Source: Pseudoalteromonas lipolytica (GTDB taxonomy: Bacteria > Pseudomonadota > Gammaproteobacteria > Enterobacterales > Alteromonadaceae). From it: a DNA stretch of 64,000 nucleotides. Below the pieces are notes generated by a model. That model saw only the letters and a program-made list of their open reading frames with translations. It did not search any database and had not been told where the DNA came from. The translations under genes were made by a program, and so were the position numbers. Location of the stretch: assembly GCF_001306915.1 (NCBI RefSeq), contig NZ_LJTC01000009.1, positions 113,717 to 177,716 on the forward strand, read 5' to 3'. This document shows, one piece after another, positions 8,466-16,067 of this stretch. Numbering within the stretch: the first letter of the stretch is position 1; each line of letters starts with the position of its first letter.

Positions 8466-8696
8466 ATGGATACGACAAAACATGATATTTCGACCCTATT
8501 TGCACAACTTGGTTTACCGAGCAAAGAAAGTGAAATAGATGCTTTTATAGCATCTCATCAACTGTCTGATACAACCCTATTGCAGGAAGCGCCTTTTTGG
8601 GATGAAGCTCAGCAACACTTTTTGGCAGAGTCACTTGCAGAAGATGGTGCTTGGAGCGAGGTGATTGATGAATTAGACGCAAGGTTACGCCAGTAA
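8466..8696 (+). CDS. DUF2789 family protein
   Basis: Small acidic protein of 76 residues. The start DTTKHDISTLFAQLGLPSKE and the later APFWDEAQQHFLAESLAEDG are typical of DUF2789, a family of compact helical proteins with no assigned role. The ATG is preceded by AAGGAG about 9 nt upstream, a strong ribosome binding site. It appears monocistronic: about 100 nt of non-coding sequence and a terminator-like hairpin separate it from the next gene. Confidence 0.85.
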   Translation: MDTTKHDISTLFAQLGLPSKESEIDAFIASHQLSDTTLLQEAPFWDEAQQHFLAESLAEDGAWSEVIDELDARLRQ

Positions 8697-8706
8697 CGCC
8701 TGCGAG

Positions 8707-8750
8707 CTAATTAACAAGCTTAAATAACATTCTTTTAGCTCGTTAATTAG
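8707..8750. repeat. Inverted repeat CTAATTAAC / GTTAATTAG
   Basis: Perfect 9-bp arms are separated by 26 nt, 10 nt after the DUF2789 stop. An overlapping GAGCT/AGCTC pair (8704-8708 with 8737-8741) would compete with it. It may be an mRNA end structure. Confidence 0.35.
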
Positions 8751-8793
8751 GAAAGTAATTTCACTCCACATCTATTATTGCTACCATACGCGC

Positions 8794-8825
8794 GCACTGC
8801 AGCCCATATACTGCGGTGCTTTTTA
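8794..8825 (+). terminator. Terminator-like hairpin upstream of the 8852 gene
   Basis: GCACTGCAG/CTGCGGTGC (one wobble) with an 8-nt loop is followed by TTTTTAG. It ends only about 27 nt before the next start codon, so it either ends the DUF2789 transcript or acts as an attenuator for the following pair of genes. Confidence 0.6.
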
Positions 8826-8851
8826 GTCTTTATAAAAGAGTTTATACAAAA

Positions 8852-9118
8852 ATGAATGCCGTTGTATTTGATGCAATTAAAACCCTTCTTGATGAAGGTA
8901 AAACCCCAACAGTTGCCTTAACTAAAAGTAAGTTAACCCAACCTATGCCGATGCCTGTGATCATCGCTGCGGTTAGCCAATATAAAAACAACCCGGATTC
9001 AATTAATAATTTCATCAATAACCCGTCAAATGAACAACTGAGTACACCAAAAGAAAGCCAATTGGATCGTATTGAAGCTAAATTAGATAGGTTATTAGCA
9101 CTGCTTGAGAAAAAATAA
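8852..9118 (+). CDS. Small hypothetical protein, coupled to DUF2310 gene
   Basis: Protein of 88 residues that I do not recognise. The first half (VFDAIKTLLDEGKTPTVALTKSKL) resembles a small helix-turn-helix of the KfrA-N type, and the last 25 residues (QLDRIEAKLDRLLALLEKK) form a leucine-heptad helix likely to make a coiled coil. That combination suggests a small oligomeric nucleic-acid-binding protein, but this is inference. I chose the ATG at 8852; an extension to 8816 would run into the terminator hairpin. Its stop overlaps the next gene's ATG (TAATG), so the two are translated together. Confidence 0.65.
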   Translation: MNAVVFDAIKTLLDEGKTPTVALTKSKLTQPMPMPVIIAAVSQYKNNPDSINNFINNPSNEQLSTPKESQLDRIEAKLDRLLALLEKK

Positions 9119-9891
9119 TGTTTGTTGTCGATCTGACTTTTGATTGCTACCAAGATACTACCCTAGAGCTTGCTGAGCAGGCGATAAACCGCCTAGTGAA
9201 TGCGCTTCGTTTTAACGGCCAAATAATTGGTGATGAATTTCCAACGGTTTTAAAAGATGGATTTTTCATTACTCGTGTAATGTGCCCAACCGAAGATGCG
9301 ATGCATCCGCTCAACCATAGCCCGTTTGTAAAACATAGCATTGAGCAATTAAACACTGCAGGCTTACTGGCACCAAAAGTTAAAGTGGTCGGCCAAGACA
9401 TTCACTCAAATGGCGCAGACATGTGTCATGATCCGTCGTGCTATATTTTGTATACCACGTACGTGCACACCTGTAGCCCGCTTTATTGTGGTGATGACTT
9501 TTTGCCTGTGCCGTTATTTCGCATTCCAGCCATTGCCAATGGCGATTACAAAACACTCATTAAATGGCAAGAAGACTGGCAAGCGTGCGATCAAATTCAG
9601 ATCAATGGTGCAACCCGTTGTGAATTTCCTGCGCTTGAAGAGCTAACTAGCATCAAGAGTGACTTATACCGCCGTGGTCGTGATATCACGAAACGTATTA
9701 GTTTTCTAACCAAGAAGCCGGTTTATTACTATTTATACCGTGTAGGCGGCGTTGATAAAGAGTCAGAGCTTAAACGTCGTTGCCCAAGCTGCGATGGCGA
9801 ATGGAAATTACCAGAGCCATGGTTTGGCTTATTTGATTTTCGGTGCGAGCCCTGTGGCATTGTTTCGAATATTTCGTGGGACTTTCAATAA
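9118..9891 (+). CDS. DUF2310 zinc-ribbon protein
   Basis: Protein of 257 residues of the DUF2310 family, described as Zn-ribbon proteins with a suggested nucleic-acid role. The C-terminal ribbon is visible as RRCPSCDGEW and then FDFRCEPCGIVSNISW, a CxxC...CxxC metal site. The central part contains another Cys/His-rich stretch (GADMCHDPSCYILYTTYVHTCSPLYC) that may bind a second metal. The ATG overlaps the stop of the preceding small gene. The intrinsic terminator at 9915-9937 closes the unit. Function in the cell is not known. Confidence 0.82.
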   Translation: MFVVDLTFDCYQDTTLELAEQAINRLVNALRFNGQIIGDEFPTVLKDGFFITRVMCPTEDAMHPLNHSPFVKHSIEQLNTAGLLAPKVKVVGQDIHSNGADMCHDPSCYILYTTYVHTCSPLYCGDDFLPVPLFRIPAIANGDYKTLIKWQEDWQACDQIQINGATRCEFPALEELTSIKSDLYRRGRDITKRISFLTKKPVYYYLYRVGGVDKESELKRRCPSCDGEWKLPEPWFGLFDFRCEPCGIVSNISWDFQ

Positions 9892-9914
9892 TTTAATAAA
9901 GGCAATAATACACG

Positions 9915-9937
9915 AAAGGGGCAACCGCCCCTTTTTA
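9915..9937. terminator. Bidirectional terminator between DUF2310 gene and syd
   Basis: AAAGGGGC-AACC-GCCCCTTTTT forms a GC-rich stem flanked by A and T tracts. It can serve both convergent genes. Confidence 0.8.
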
Positions 9938-9947
9938 CTTTTTAAGC

Positions 9948-10487
9948 TTACACCGTTACTTTGTCTAAAAACTCACTGATGCTTTTCGCTAGCACATGAT
10001 GTGGTTTTTTACCCACATACTCTAAGCAAACCTCACCGCTTTCGACTAATACAGTGATCAGCAGATCATCTTGCTCTGTAAGACCAATAAATACGGTTTC
10101 TGGCTGCTTTAGCTTGCGCTTCATTAACACGTGACCGGTAATATTTTGCTGTAAGCGGCTAAAATCATCTTCATTCCATGCTTGTAACAGTTCAATGTGA
10201 TGATCATCAACACTCAATAATAAATTACCCGCATAGACATGACCAAACAATGGGCTTAAATCTTCAGGAAACGATAATTCGAGTGCCTTGGCTAAGTCTT
10301 CTAAACTGCCAGCAGGTTGTTGTGGGGTTGCACACCACTGAATAAGCCCCTGCTCATCGACTTCACCCTGCTCACAGGGACTTGGCCATGCTGTATCATG
10401 TTCAATAACAGGAAGCTTTCCTGTGCGTTCGAGGCATTTTTCACTAAATGCTTGATGTAACTTATCTAGTTTTGTAGAAACAGACAT
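9948..10487 (-). CDS. syd: SecY-interacting protein Syd
   Basis: Cytoplasmic protein of 179 residues that associates with SecY and is thought to check or regulate the SecYEG translocon. The length matches E. coli Syd (181), and the characteristic segments are present: LSFPEDLSPLFGHVYAGNL and AWNEDDFSRLQQNITGH. I placed the start at the ATG at 10487, because the longer frame to 10625 would overlap queF on the opposite strand and begin with an unrelated Cys-rich peptide. It is divergent from queF, as in E. coli. The convergent terminator at 9915-9937 lies 11 bp downstream. Confidence 0.92.
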   Translation of the reverse strand: MSVSTKLDKLHQAFSEKCLERTGKLPVIEHDTAWPSPCEQGEVDEQGLIQWCATPQQPAGSLEDLAKALELSFPEDLSPLFGHVYAGNLLLSVDDHHIELLQAWNEDDFSRLQQNITGHVLMKRKLKQPETVFIGLTEQDDLLITVLVESGEVCLEYVGKKPHHVLAKSISEFLDKVTV

Positions 10488-10546
10488 ACTGCGAAACTCA
10501 TTGGCTTTAGGTATAATGCCGCCATTGTAACTACAAAAGTGTAAAG

Positions 10547-11392
10547 ATGACAGATTACAGCAACTCACCCGAACTGAAAAACAGTGTTCTTGGTAAAAGC
10601 ACAGAGTATGTAGATACCTACACACCCAGTTTACTGTTTCCTATTGCCCGTAAATTAAACCGTGATGCATTAGGTGTTAGCGAAGATAACTTACCGTTTA
10701 AAGGCCAAGATATTTGGACTGGCTATGAATTATCGTGGCTAAATAGCAAGGGTAAGCCAATGGTCGCTGTGGCAACGTTTGTATTTCCTTGTCAAAGCAG
10801 TCACATCATTGAGTCAAAGTCATTCAAATTGTACCTAAACAGCTTTAATCAAACACGTTTTGAGACGCCGGATGACGTACATCAAGCACTGAGCAAAGAC
10901 TTATCCGATGCGGTAAATGCACCGGTGATCGTTACTTTATACCAAGCTGATGATTTCAATTGTTTGCCATTTTCAGCGTTACCGGGCGAATGTATTGATG
11001 ATCTGGATATCGAAATCACTAGCTATGATATTGATGCCAGCTCACTTCGCCATAATGGTGATGAGATTGTCTCAGAAACCCTACATAGTCACTTACTAAA
11101 ATCGAACTGTTTGATCACCTCACAGCCTGATTGGGCGAGTGTGATTATTCGTTATAAAGGCCAAGCGATTTGCCATGAAGCCTTATTAAAATATTTAATT
11201 TCGTTTAGAACTCACAACGAATTTCATGAACAATGTGTGGAGCGTATTTACTGCGATTTAATGCAGCAGTTAAACCTCGAAGAGCTTGAAGTGTATGCCC
11301 GTTATACACGCCGTGGCGGTTTAGATATCAACCCTTATCGCTCAACGAATCAAGATGAAACACCTTTCAAGGTAAAAATTAATCGCCAATAA
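10547..11392 (+). CDS. queF: NADPH-dependent preQ0 reductase QueF (long, bimodular form)
   Basis: Reduces the nitrile of 7-cyano-7-deazaguanine (preQ0) to preQ1 in queuosine biosynthesis. The 281-residue length and two tunnelling-fold halves fit the E. coli-type (YqcD) enzyme. The catalytic cysteine and aspartate are C188 and D195 in [14 protein letters not shown], and the NADPH-binding E(S/L)KSxK(L/E)Y motif appears as [12 protein letters not shown] near residue 90. [11 protein letters not shown] closes the protein. queE and queC occur about 30 kb further on, so the pathway is dispersed. I see no preQ1 riboswitch in the short leader. A strong terminator lies 18 bp after the stop. Confidence 0.95.
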   Translation: MTDYSNSPELKNSVLGKSTEYVDTYTPSLLFPIARKLNRDALGVSEDNLPFKGQDIWTGYELSWLNSKGKPMVAVATFVFPCQSSHIIESKSFKLYLNSFNQTRFETPDDVHQALSKDLSDAVNAPVIVTLYQADDFNCLPFSALPGECIDDLDIEITSYDIDASSLRHNGDEIVSETLHSHLLKSNCLITSQPDWASVIIRYKGQAICHEALLKYLISFRTHNEFHEQCVERIYCDLMQQLNLEELEVYARYTRRGGLDINPYRSTNQDETPFKVKINRQ

Positions 11393-11406
11393 CTTTGGTG
11401 GCAATA

Positions 11407-11436
11407 AAAAACCGAGTTGTGAAACTCGGTTTTTTA
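11407..11436. terminator. Bidirectional terminator between queF and isoaspartyl peptidase
   Basis: ACCGAGTT/AACTCGGT stem with a 4-nt loop, flanked by A4 and T6 tracts. It serves both convergent genes. Confidence 0.85.
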
Positions 11437-11461
11437 TTGCCTGAAGATTCGTTACAGGTAA

Positions 11462-12496
11462 TTACTCGTCTTTAAAAATACCCACATACGTTGGTGATGT
11501 ATTCGATTTACTCGCACGATACATACCAGCGGTGTTAAACGGCAAACTGATGTTACCTTTAGCATCAATGATGATCACACCACCAGTTCCCCCTACAGGC
11601 ATTAATACATCGTGGATCACTTCGTTACCTGCTTCCACAATGGTTTTACCTTGGTATTTTACGCGAGCACAAATATCAGCTGCCACATTGTAGCGAATAA
11701 AATACTCACCATGACCTGTCGCAGATACTGCACATGATTCATTTTCAGCAAAGGTTCCTGCACCAATCACAGGTGAATCACCCACACGACCAAAACGTTT
11801 TGCTGTCATACCACCTGTAGAGGTACCTGCGGCGATATTACCGTTTTTATCAAGTGCAACCGCTCCAACAGTGCCCATTTTGTAATTAACTGGCAGGGCT
11901 TTGTGTGCAGCTTGGTAGTCTTTGCTGGTGACTTTTTGTTTATCGAGCTTTTCTTTTGCTTTTAATAACGCTTTGTAGCGATTTTCAGTATCGAAAAGGT
12001 TGTTTTCAACCAGCGGCATACCTTGAGTTTTTGCAAACTCTTCGGCACCTTGACCGCTGAGCATAACATGCACTGATTTTTCCATCACTAAGCGCGCCAA
12101 GTTAATTGGGTTTTCAATGTGCTTAACCCCAGCAACAGCTCCTGCTTGGCGTGTACGACCATCCATAATCGATGCGTCAAGCTCATGTGCACCGTCATAA
12201 GTATATACAGCACCGCGACCAGCGTTGAAATACGGCGAGTTCTCAAGCACATTAATTGCCGCAGTAATGGCATCTAGGCTCTCACCGCCTTTTTCGAGCA
12301 CAGCATAGCCTGTTTCAACGGCTTCTTTTAGTTTTGCACGGTAAGCTTTTTCTTGCTCTGGCGTGAAGCGGCTTTTTTCAATTGTTCCAGCACCACCATG
12401 AATAGCAATAGCGAAAGGTTGATCACTACTATGGCTGAAAGTACTAAATGATAATGCGCTAAGCGCAATGGCTGAGGTGAGTAATGTTTTTAACAT
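11462..12496 (-). CDS. Secreted isoaspartyl peptidase / plant-type L-asparaginase (Ntn hydrolase)
   Basis: Ntn-hydrolase precursor of 344 residues. The N-terminal 24 residues (LKTLLTSAIALSALSFSTFSHS) look like a cleavable signal peptide, so the enzyme is probably periplasmic, unlike cytoplasmic E. coli IaaA. The fold start IAIHGGAGTI and NAGRGAVYTYDG are family hallmarks. Autocleavage should occur before the threonine of KMGTVGAVALD, giving alpha and beta chains; the beta chain retains GRVGDSPVIGAGTFA and SATGHGEYFIR. The ATG at 12496 yields a normal signal peptide, while a TTG start at 12559 would bury it and is less likely. It likely hydrolyses isoaspartyl dipeptides or asparagine taken up from outside. 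Confidence 0.92.
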   Translation of the reverse strand: MLKTLLTSAIALSALSFSTFSHSSDQPFAIAIHGGAGTIEKSRFTPEQEKAYRAKLKEAVETGYAVLEKGGESLDAITAAINVLENSPYFNAGRGAVYTYDGAHELDASIMDGRTRQAGAVAGVKHIENPINLARLVMEKSVHVMLSGQGAEEFAKTQGMPLVENNLFDTENRYKALLKAKEKLDKQKVTSKDYQAAHKALPVNYKMGTVGAVALDKNGNIAAGTSTGGMTAKRFGRVGDSPVIGAGTFAENESCAVSATGHGEYFIRYNVAADICARVKYQGKTIVEAGNEVIHDVLMPVGGTGGVIIIDAKGNISLPFNTAGMYRASKSNTSPTYVGIFKDE

Positions 12497-12580
12497 AGGG
12501 GCACTTATATTTATTTTAGTTTGTAAGCCCAATGTGAATAATTCGTCGCTGGTTTTCAAGCTTTAACAGACGAAAGAAAC

Positions 12581-12608
12581 AAAAAAAGCGCCTAATGGCG
12601 CTTTTTTT
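12581..12608 (-). terminator. Terminator after sapC-like gene
   Basis: A7-GCGCC-TAAT-GGCGC-T7 hairpin, 14 bp after the stop codon on the minus strand. Confidence 0.85.
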
Positions 12609-12621
12609 CAGCAGTTTAAAA

Positions 12622-13326
12622 TTAAGCTTGAGCTGCTTTTAAACGTGCTAAACGTGCTACTTGGTGAGTAGACGTTAAGAAAGAGTAGATAGGTGCTAAG
12701 TAACCACGCTTACGAAGGTCTAAGAACTCTTCATCACTTAGTGAGTTAAGTTTTTTCTCATCAACAAGGTAGATACCGTTGATGTCTTTTTTCTCACCTT
12801 TGATTTCTACAGTTAGCGTTTGAGCTACTAGTAGTTCTTTGTCTGCAAGGTACTTAGTGAATGCTTCAGTTACCTGAGAGAACTCGATGAAAGAAACAAG
12901 TGCTTCTTTACGACGCTTAAGGTACTCAGTTTCTTCACCGTTTTCGAAAAGTGCATTACCTGTTTCTTCGCTTACAAGTGGGCTTGCTTCGTCGATTACG
13001 ATACCAAATTGGTCAGCTTCTGGATGCTTAACAAGACCAAGTGGGTAACGAGTCATAGACATAGGTGCAAATGCAGCTGTCCATTTGCCGTCTTGAATGA
13101 AAAGGTTTTCGCCTGGCTCTAGACCAAATAAAGCAACTGCTTGAAATTTACCTGATTCGTTGTTTTTAACAAATGCCATTGGGAATTCATTTGCGATGCG
13201 TGCAAATTCGTGTGCAACCACAGGTACTAAGTGCTGAGTTTTCATGAACTCAATGTTGATGCCATTTTGAATTTTAGTGTTGGCATGTTTTTCGTTATGT
13301 AAAGGCTGTACTTGTTGCTCCGCCAT
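12622..13326 (-). CDS. SapC family protein
   Basis: Cytoplasmic-looking protein of 234 residues. The SapC-family signature is visible as HEFARIANEFPMAFVKN, VALFGLEPGENLFI and APMSMTRYPLGL. The name comes from a Campylobacter S-layer protein gene, but the biochemical role is unknown. In marine Alteromonadales these genes recur beside TonB-dependent receptors and tryptophan-halogenase-like flavoproteins, which is the setting here (halogenase at 14318, receptor at 16068). Transcribed leftward from its own promoter region, divergent from the DUF6445 gene, with a terminator right after the stop. Confidence 0.86.
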   Translation of the reverse strand: MAEQQVQPLHNEKHANTKIQNGINIEFMKTQHLVPVVAHEFARIANEFPMAFVKNNESGKFQAVALFGLEPGENLFIQDGKWTAAFAPMSMTRYPLGLVKHPEADQFGIVIDEASPLVSEETGNALFENGEETEYLKRRKEALVSFIEFSQVTEAFTKYLADKELLVAQTLTVEIKGEKKDINGIYLVDEKKLNSLSDEEFLDLRKRGYLAPIYSFLTSTHQVARLARLKAAQA

Positions 13327-13548
13327 GATACTGCTCCATTAATTTTATAATATGTTTTTGCTGTTAGTGCCCAAAGCCTATAGGTTTTGGCAACAAAAAG
13401 GAAGTGAAAATTTTGTGGCAGTTTGTACATTATAAATTAACAAATTTACCCATGTTGCTAATTAACCTTAAGTGATGAAAAAACAAGCTATAAGCAAGTA
13501 AATATTATCACGCATAAGCCACTATTTTTGTTAGTATATTCCACAATT

Positions 13549-14280
13549 ATGGAAAGACTGGGGCAAACAATGGAAGGCTATCAATTAAATAAAGACTATA
13601 AAGTAAGCCAAGTGTTTATTGGTGAAATTAATGAAGCCGTTATTATTGTTGATGACTTTTTACACAGCGTTGAGCCTATTTATCAATTTGCCACAGAGAC
13701 AGCCTATTTCCAGCCTTTTGGCAGCGATGGCACTCTATACCCTGGCAAACGAGATGAAATGCCTGCGCCTTATTACCGAGCTTTTGAGCAGCTAGTTAAC
13801 GAACTTTTAGAGCAAGGGATCATTACTAGCGGCGAAAATAATTTATATCTTCACCGCTGTAAACTTTCATTAGTTACTCAAAATGCGGATGAATTAAATA
13901 CCTTGCAGCGTATGCCACATATTGATTCAACGGATGATAAAACATTTGCAGCAGTGCATTATTTGTCAGACAAAGAATGGGGTGGCACAGGCATATACAA
14001 ATATCTGCCTGAGAATATTATTAAAGTGACAGCTGATAACCAAAATAGCGTGCATAACATGATTGCTGATACAGAAAAACACAGTGCAACTCATCAAGGC
14101 TATTTAAATGAAACAACAGCGCTTTTTGAAAAAGTGGTGGATATTGAAGCCAAGATCAATAGGCTCGTAATTTATAAAAGTAATCTATTACATAGCGCAG
14201 CTCTTTTAAATCACAAAAAGTACTGTAATGATCTAAATAACAGTCGTTTATCTATCTCCTCATTTTTTAGAATCGACTGA
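13549..14280 (+). CDS. DUF6445 family protein, possible Fe(II)/2-oxoglutarate-type hydroxylase fold
   Basis: Protein of about 243 residues. It belongs to the DUF6445 group found beside halogenase/SapC genes. A pattern like prolyl-4-hydroxylase-type double-stranded beta-helix proteins can be seen: VIIVDDFLHSVEPIYQFA near the N-terminus, MPHIDSTDDKTFAAVHYLS (possible HxD metal pair), GGTGIYKYLP, and RLVIYKSNLLHSA near the C-terminus (possible distal His and 2-oxoglutarate-binding basic residue). Enzymatic activity is inference. The start is uncertain: ATG 13549 or ATG 13570, the latter preceded by a weak GGGG. TAGTATATT upstream may be the -10. It is convergent with the halogenase-like gene. 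Confidence 0.78.
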   Translation: MERLGQTMEGYQLNKDYKVSQVFIGEINEAVIIVDDFLHSVEPIYQFATETAYFQPFGSDGTLYPGKRDEMPAPYYRAFEQLVNELLEQGIITSGENNLYLHRCKLSLVTQNADELNTLQRMPHIDSTDDKTFAAVHYLSDKEWGGTGIYKYLPENIIKVTADNQNSVHNMIADTEKHSATHQGYLNETTALFEKVVDIEAKINRLVIYKSNLLHSAALLNHKKYCNDLNNSRLSISSFFRID

Positions 14281-14306
14281 GTTGGCTAATACGTATTAGC
14301 CAGCTC
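14279..14306. terminator. Palindromic hairpin between convergent DUF6445 and halogenase genes
   Basis: TGGCTAATA-CG-TATTAGCCA forms a near-perfect palindrome extended by GAG/CTC, overlapping the DUF6445 stop. There is no T tract, so it is a possible transcript-end structure or protein site. Confidence 0.4.
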
Positions 14307-14317
14307 AGTTAATAAAA

Positions 14318-15829
14318 TTAGTACTTTTGTAAGCCAAATTTCTTTATTTTATCTAACAGTTCTCTGTGCTTAGGTAGCTCGCTTAATAGCTGATTGACGC
14401 GCTGCTGTTTAAGTTTAGCAACTTGTTGATTGTCGCTCTGCTTAGTTTGCTGTTTGGCAGGTACATAATGCATACCAAACAGTACGTATAAGTAGTTTTC
14501 TAAGTCGAACAAATCGAACTTACTGGCAAAGTCTTCGCGTACCGGTGAAAAGCGCTGCCAGCGTGCTAGGTTATTTTTTAGTTTTTCTGATAACTGGTCG
14601 GTTTTTTTGTTATCACGCCAAAAAGCCGAATCAGTTCTATCCGAAATACAGTAATGCATTTTTATAAAATCAAACGTTTGTTGCCATACATAATTCACCT
14701 GCTGATTGTATTCATCAGCAACTAAGTTAATGTCCTCTCGGGTACGCGGAAAACGTTTAGCTAATAACCCCGCAGAAAAGTCTGCAATTAAGATGGCAGT
14801 TGCTTCAAGAGGCTCAACAAAGCCTTGCGACAACCCGATAGCCACACAGTTTTTGTGCCACATTTTTTCTCTGTGCCCTACTTTCATCGGGATCTTTCGT
14901 GGCGTTAAGTGCTCAAATTTATTACCTAAATAATGATGCAATTTAGCGTGCGCTTGCTCATCGCTCATATACTTAGATGAGTAAACAAACCCCACCCCTC
15001 TTCGCTCTGTGAGTGCAATATCCCAGATCCAACCAGCTTGGTGTGCCGTAGCAATAGTATAAGGTGGTATTTCATCATCGCTTTGTGTCGGCACTTGCAA
15101 GGTGATTGCGGTGTCAGTTAATAAACTAGCTGACTTATCAACAAAGCCCACCCCTAGTTTTTGCCCAATAAAGGCAGCCGAAAAACCGGAGCAATCAATA
15201 ATAAAGTCAAACTCTAAGGCGTTACCATCTGAGTCGATTAAGTGTGTAATAAAACCTTGCTCATCACAGCTGACATCTTTAATTTCTGCAAACAGGTGTT
15301 TTACAGCAAAATGTTGCGTGGCATGGCTTCCTAAGAATGCAGCAAACTTTTTAGCATCAAAATGATAGGCATAGCCATTGATACCTGCATATTGAGGTGT
15401 CGCAATTGTTTTCGGTGCTAAATTATTTTCACAGCACGCATGTTGCTTAGAAACAAAGTCTGCGTAATCATTACCGTGGCCGTCAGCAAGCCACTGCTGC
15501 GTTAAATCTTCACCAAATATATGTGGGTGATCAAATAAGTGATGGTAAAAGTTAGCACCATGTTTGTGTTTATCTAGCCAATTTACAAACTTGATTGACT
15601 GCTTAAAAGTAACATCACATTCATTGATAAAGTCACTTTCACTGATACCAAACTTTTGCAAAGAGTATCGCATCGAAGGAACAGTACCTTCACCGACACC
15701 TATGCTGGCAATATTAGGAGACTCGATTAACGTGATCTCAATGCCACTTTGCAAAAGCGCATGACCCAAATGGTTAGCGGCTAACCAACCTGCTGTTCCG
15801 CCACCAACAATTGCGATTTTTTTTATCAT
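14318..15829 (-). CDS. Tryptophan-halogenase-family flavoprotein
   Basis: FAD-dependent protein of 503 residues. The dinucleotide-binding motif GGGTAG is at residues 9-14, and SIGVGEGTVPS and CDVTFKQSIKF follow. K76 in the latter lines up with the catalytic lysine of PrnA/RebH as I recall it. The halogenase marker WxWxIP is changed: residues 266-272 read GWIWDIA, with Ala where Pro is expected. This group is common beside TonB receptors in marine bacteria, and its substrate is usually unknown, so indole chlorination should not be assumed. The ATG at 15829 has GGGCGAG 6 nt upstream; a GTG at 15835 is an alternative. Its leader is formed by the end of a MITE copy (15848-16009). Confidence 0.87.
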   Translation of the reverse strand: MIKKIAIVGGGTAGWLAANHLGHALLQSGIEITLIESPNIASIGVGEGTVPSMRYSLQKFGISESDFINECDVTFKQSIKFVNWLDKHKHGANFYHHLFDHPHIFGEDLTQQWLADGHGNDYADFVSKQHACCENNLAPKTIATPQYAGINGYAYHFDAKKFAAFLGSHATQHFAVKHLFAEIKDVSCDEQGFITHLIDSDGNALEFDFIIDCSGFSAAFIGQKLGVGFVDKSASLLTDTAITLQVPTQSDDEIPPYTIATAHQAGWIWDIALTERRGVGFVYSSKYMSDEQAHAKLHHYLGNKFEHLTPRKIPMKVGHREKMWHKNCVAIGLSQGFVEPLEATAILIADFSAGLLAKRFPRTREDINLVADEYNQQVNYVWQQTFDFIKMHYCISDRTDSAFWRDNKKTDQLSEKLKNNLARWQRFSPVREDFASKFDLFDLENYLYVLFGMHYVPAKQQTKQSDNQQVAKLKQQRVNQLLSELPKHRELLDKIKKFGLQKY

Positions 15830-15847
15830 TTTCACTCGCCCACTTTT

Positions 15848-16009
15848 ATACCAATTCGCTTAATTAAATGGTCTAGTTTGAGGCAAGAAAACCTTGTTGA
15901 TAACAAGGCAAAAATTTCGTTATTTAGTTGTTCTAAATCAGAAATTTTTAACGCAGTTAGCGACAGGTTTAATCCCTCAAAATGACTAAGTATTATTGCG
16001 GGTTGGTAT
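15848..16009. mobile_element. MITE-like dispersed repeat, copy A
   Basis: A 162-bp element with imperfect terminal inverted repeats: ATACCAATTCGCTTAATTAA on the left, and the complement of the right end reads ATACCAACCCGCAATAATAC. Inside are CCTTGTT-gat-AACAAGG and AAATTTC/GAAATTT inverted repeats, so a transcript would fold into several hairpins. It is nearly identical to copy B at 19252-19412. No coding capacity. It lies between the TonB receptor terminator and the halogenase start codon, 18 bp from that start. Confidence 0.82.
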
Positions 16010-16016
16010 TACTCAC

Positions 16017-16047
16017 AAAAAAGCCCAGTGCGAGCTGGGCTTTCTTA
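16017..16047 (-). terminator. Terminator after TonB-dependent receptor 1
   Basis: AAGCCCAG-tgcgag-CTGGGCTT hairpin flanked by A and T tracts, 20 bp beyond the receptor stop. Confidence 0.8.
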
Positions 16048-16067
16048 ATTTCGTTATCTAAATCAAA

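Noticed and set aside
9948..10625. 225-residue version of Syd
   Set aside because: The extra N-terminus overlaps queF on the opposite strand and is unlike Syd; the ATG at 10487 gives the family length.
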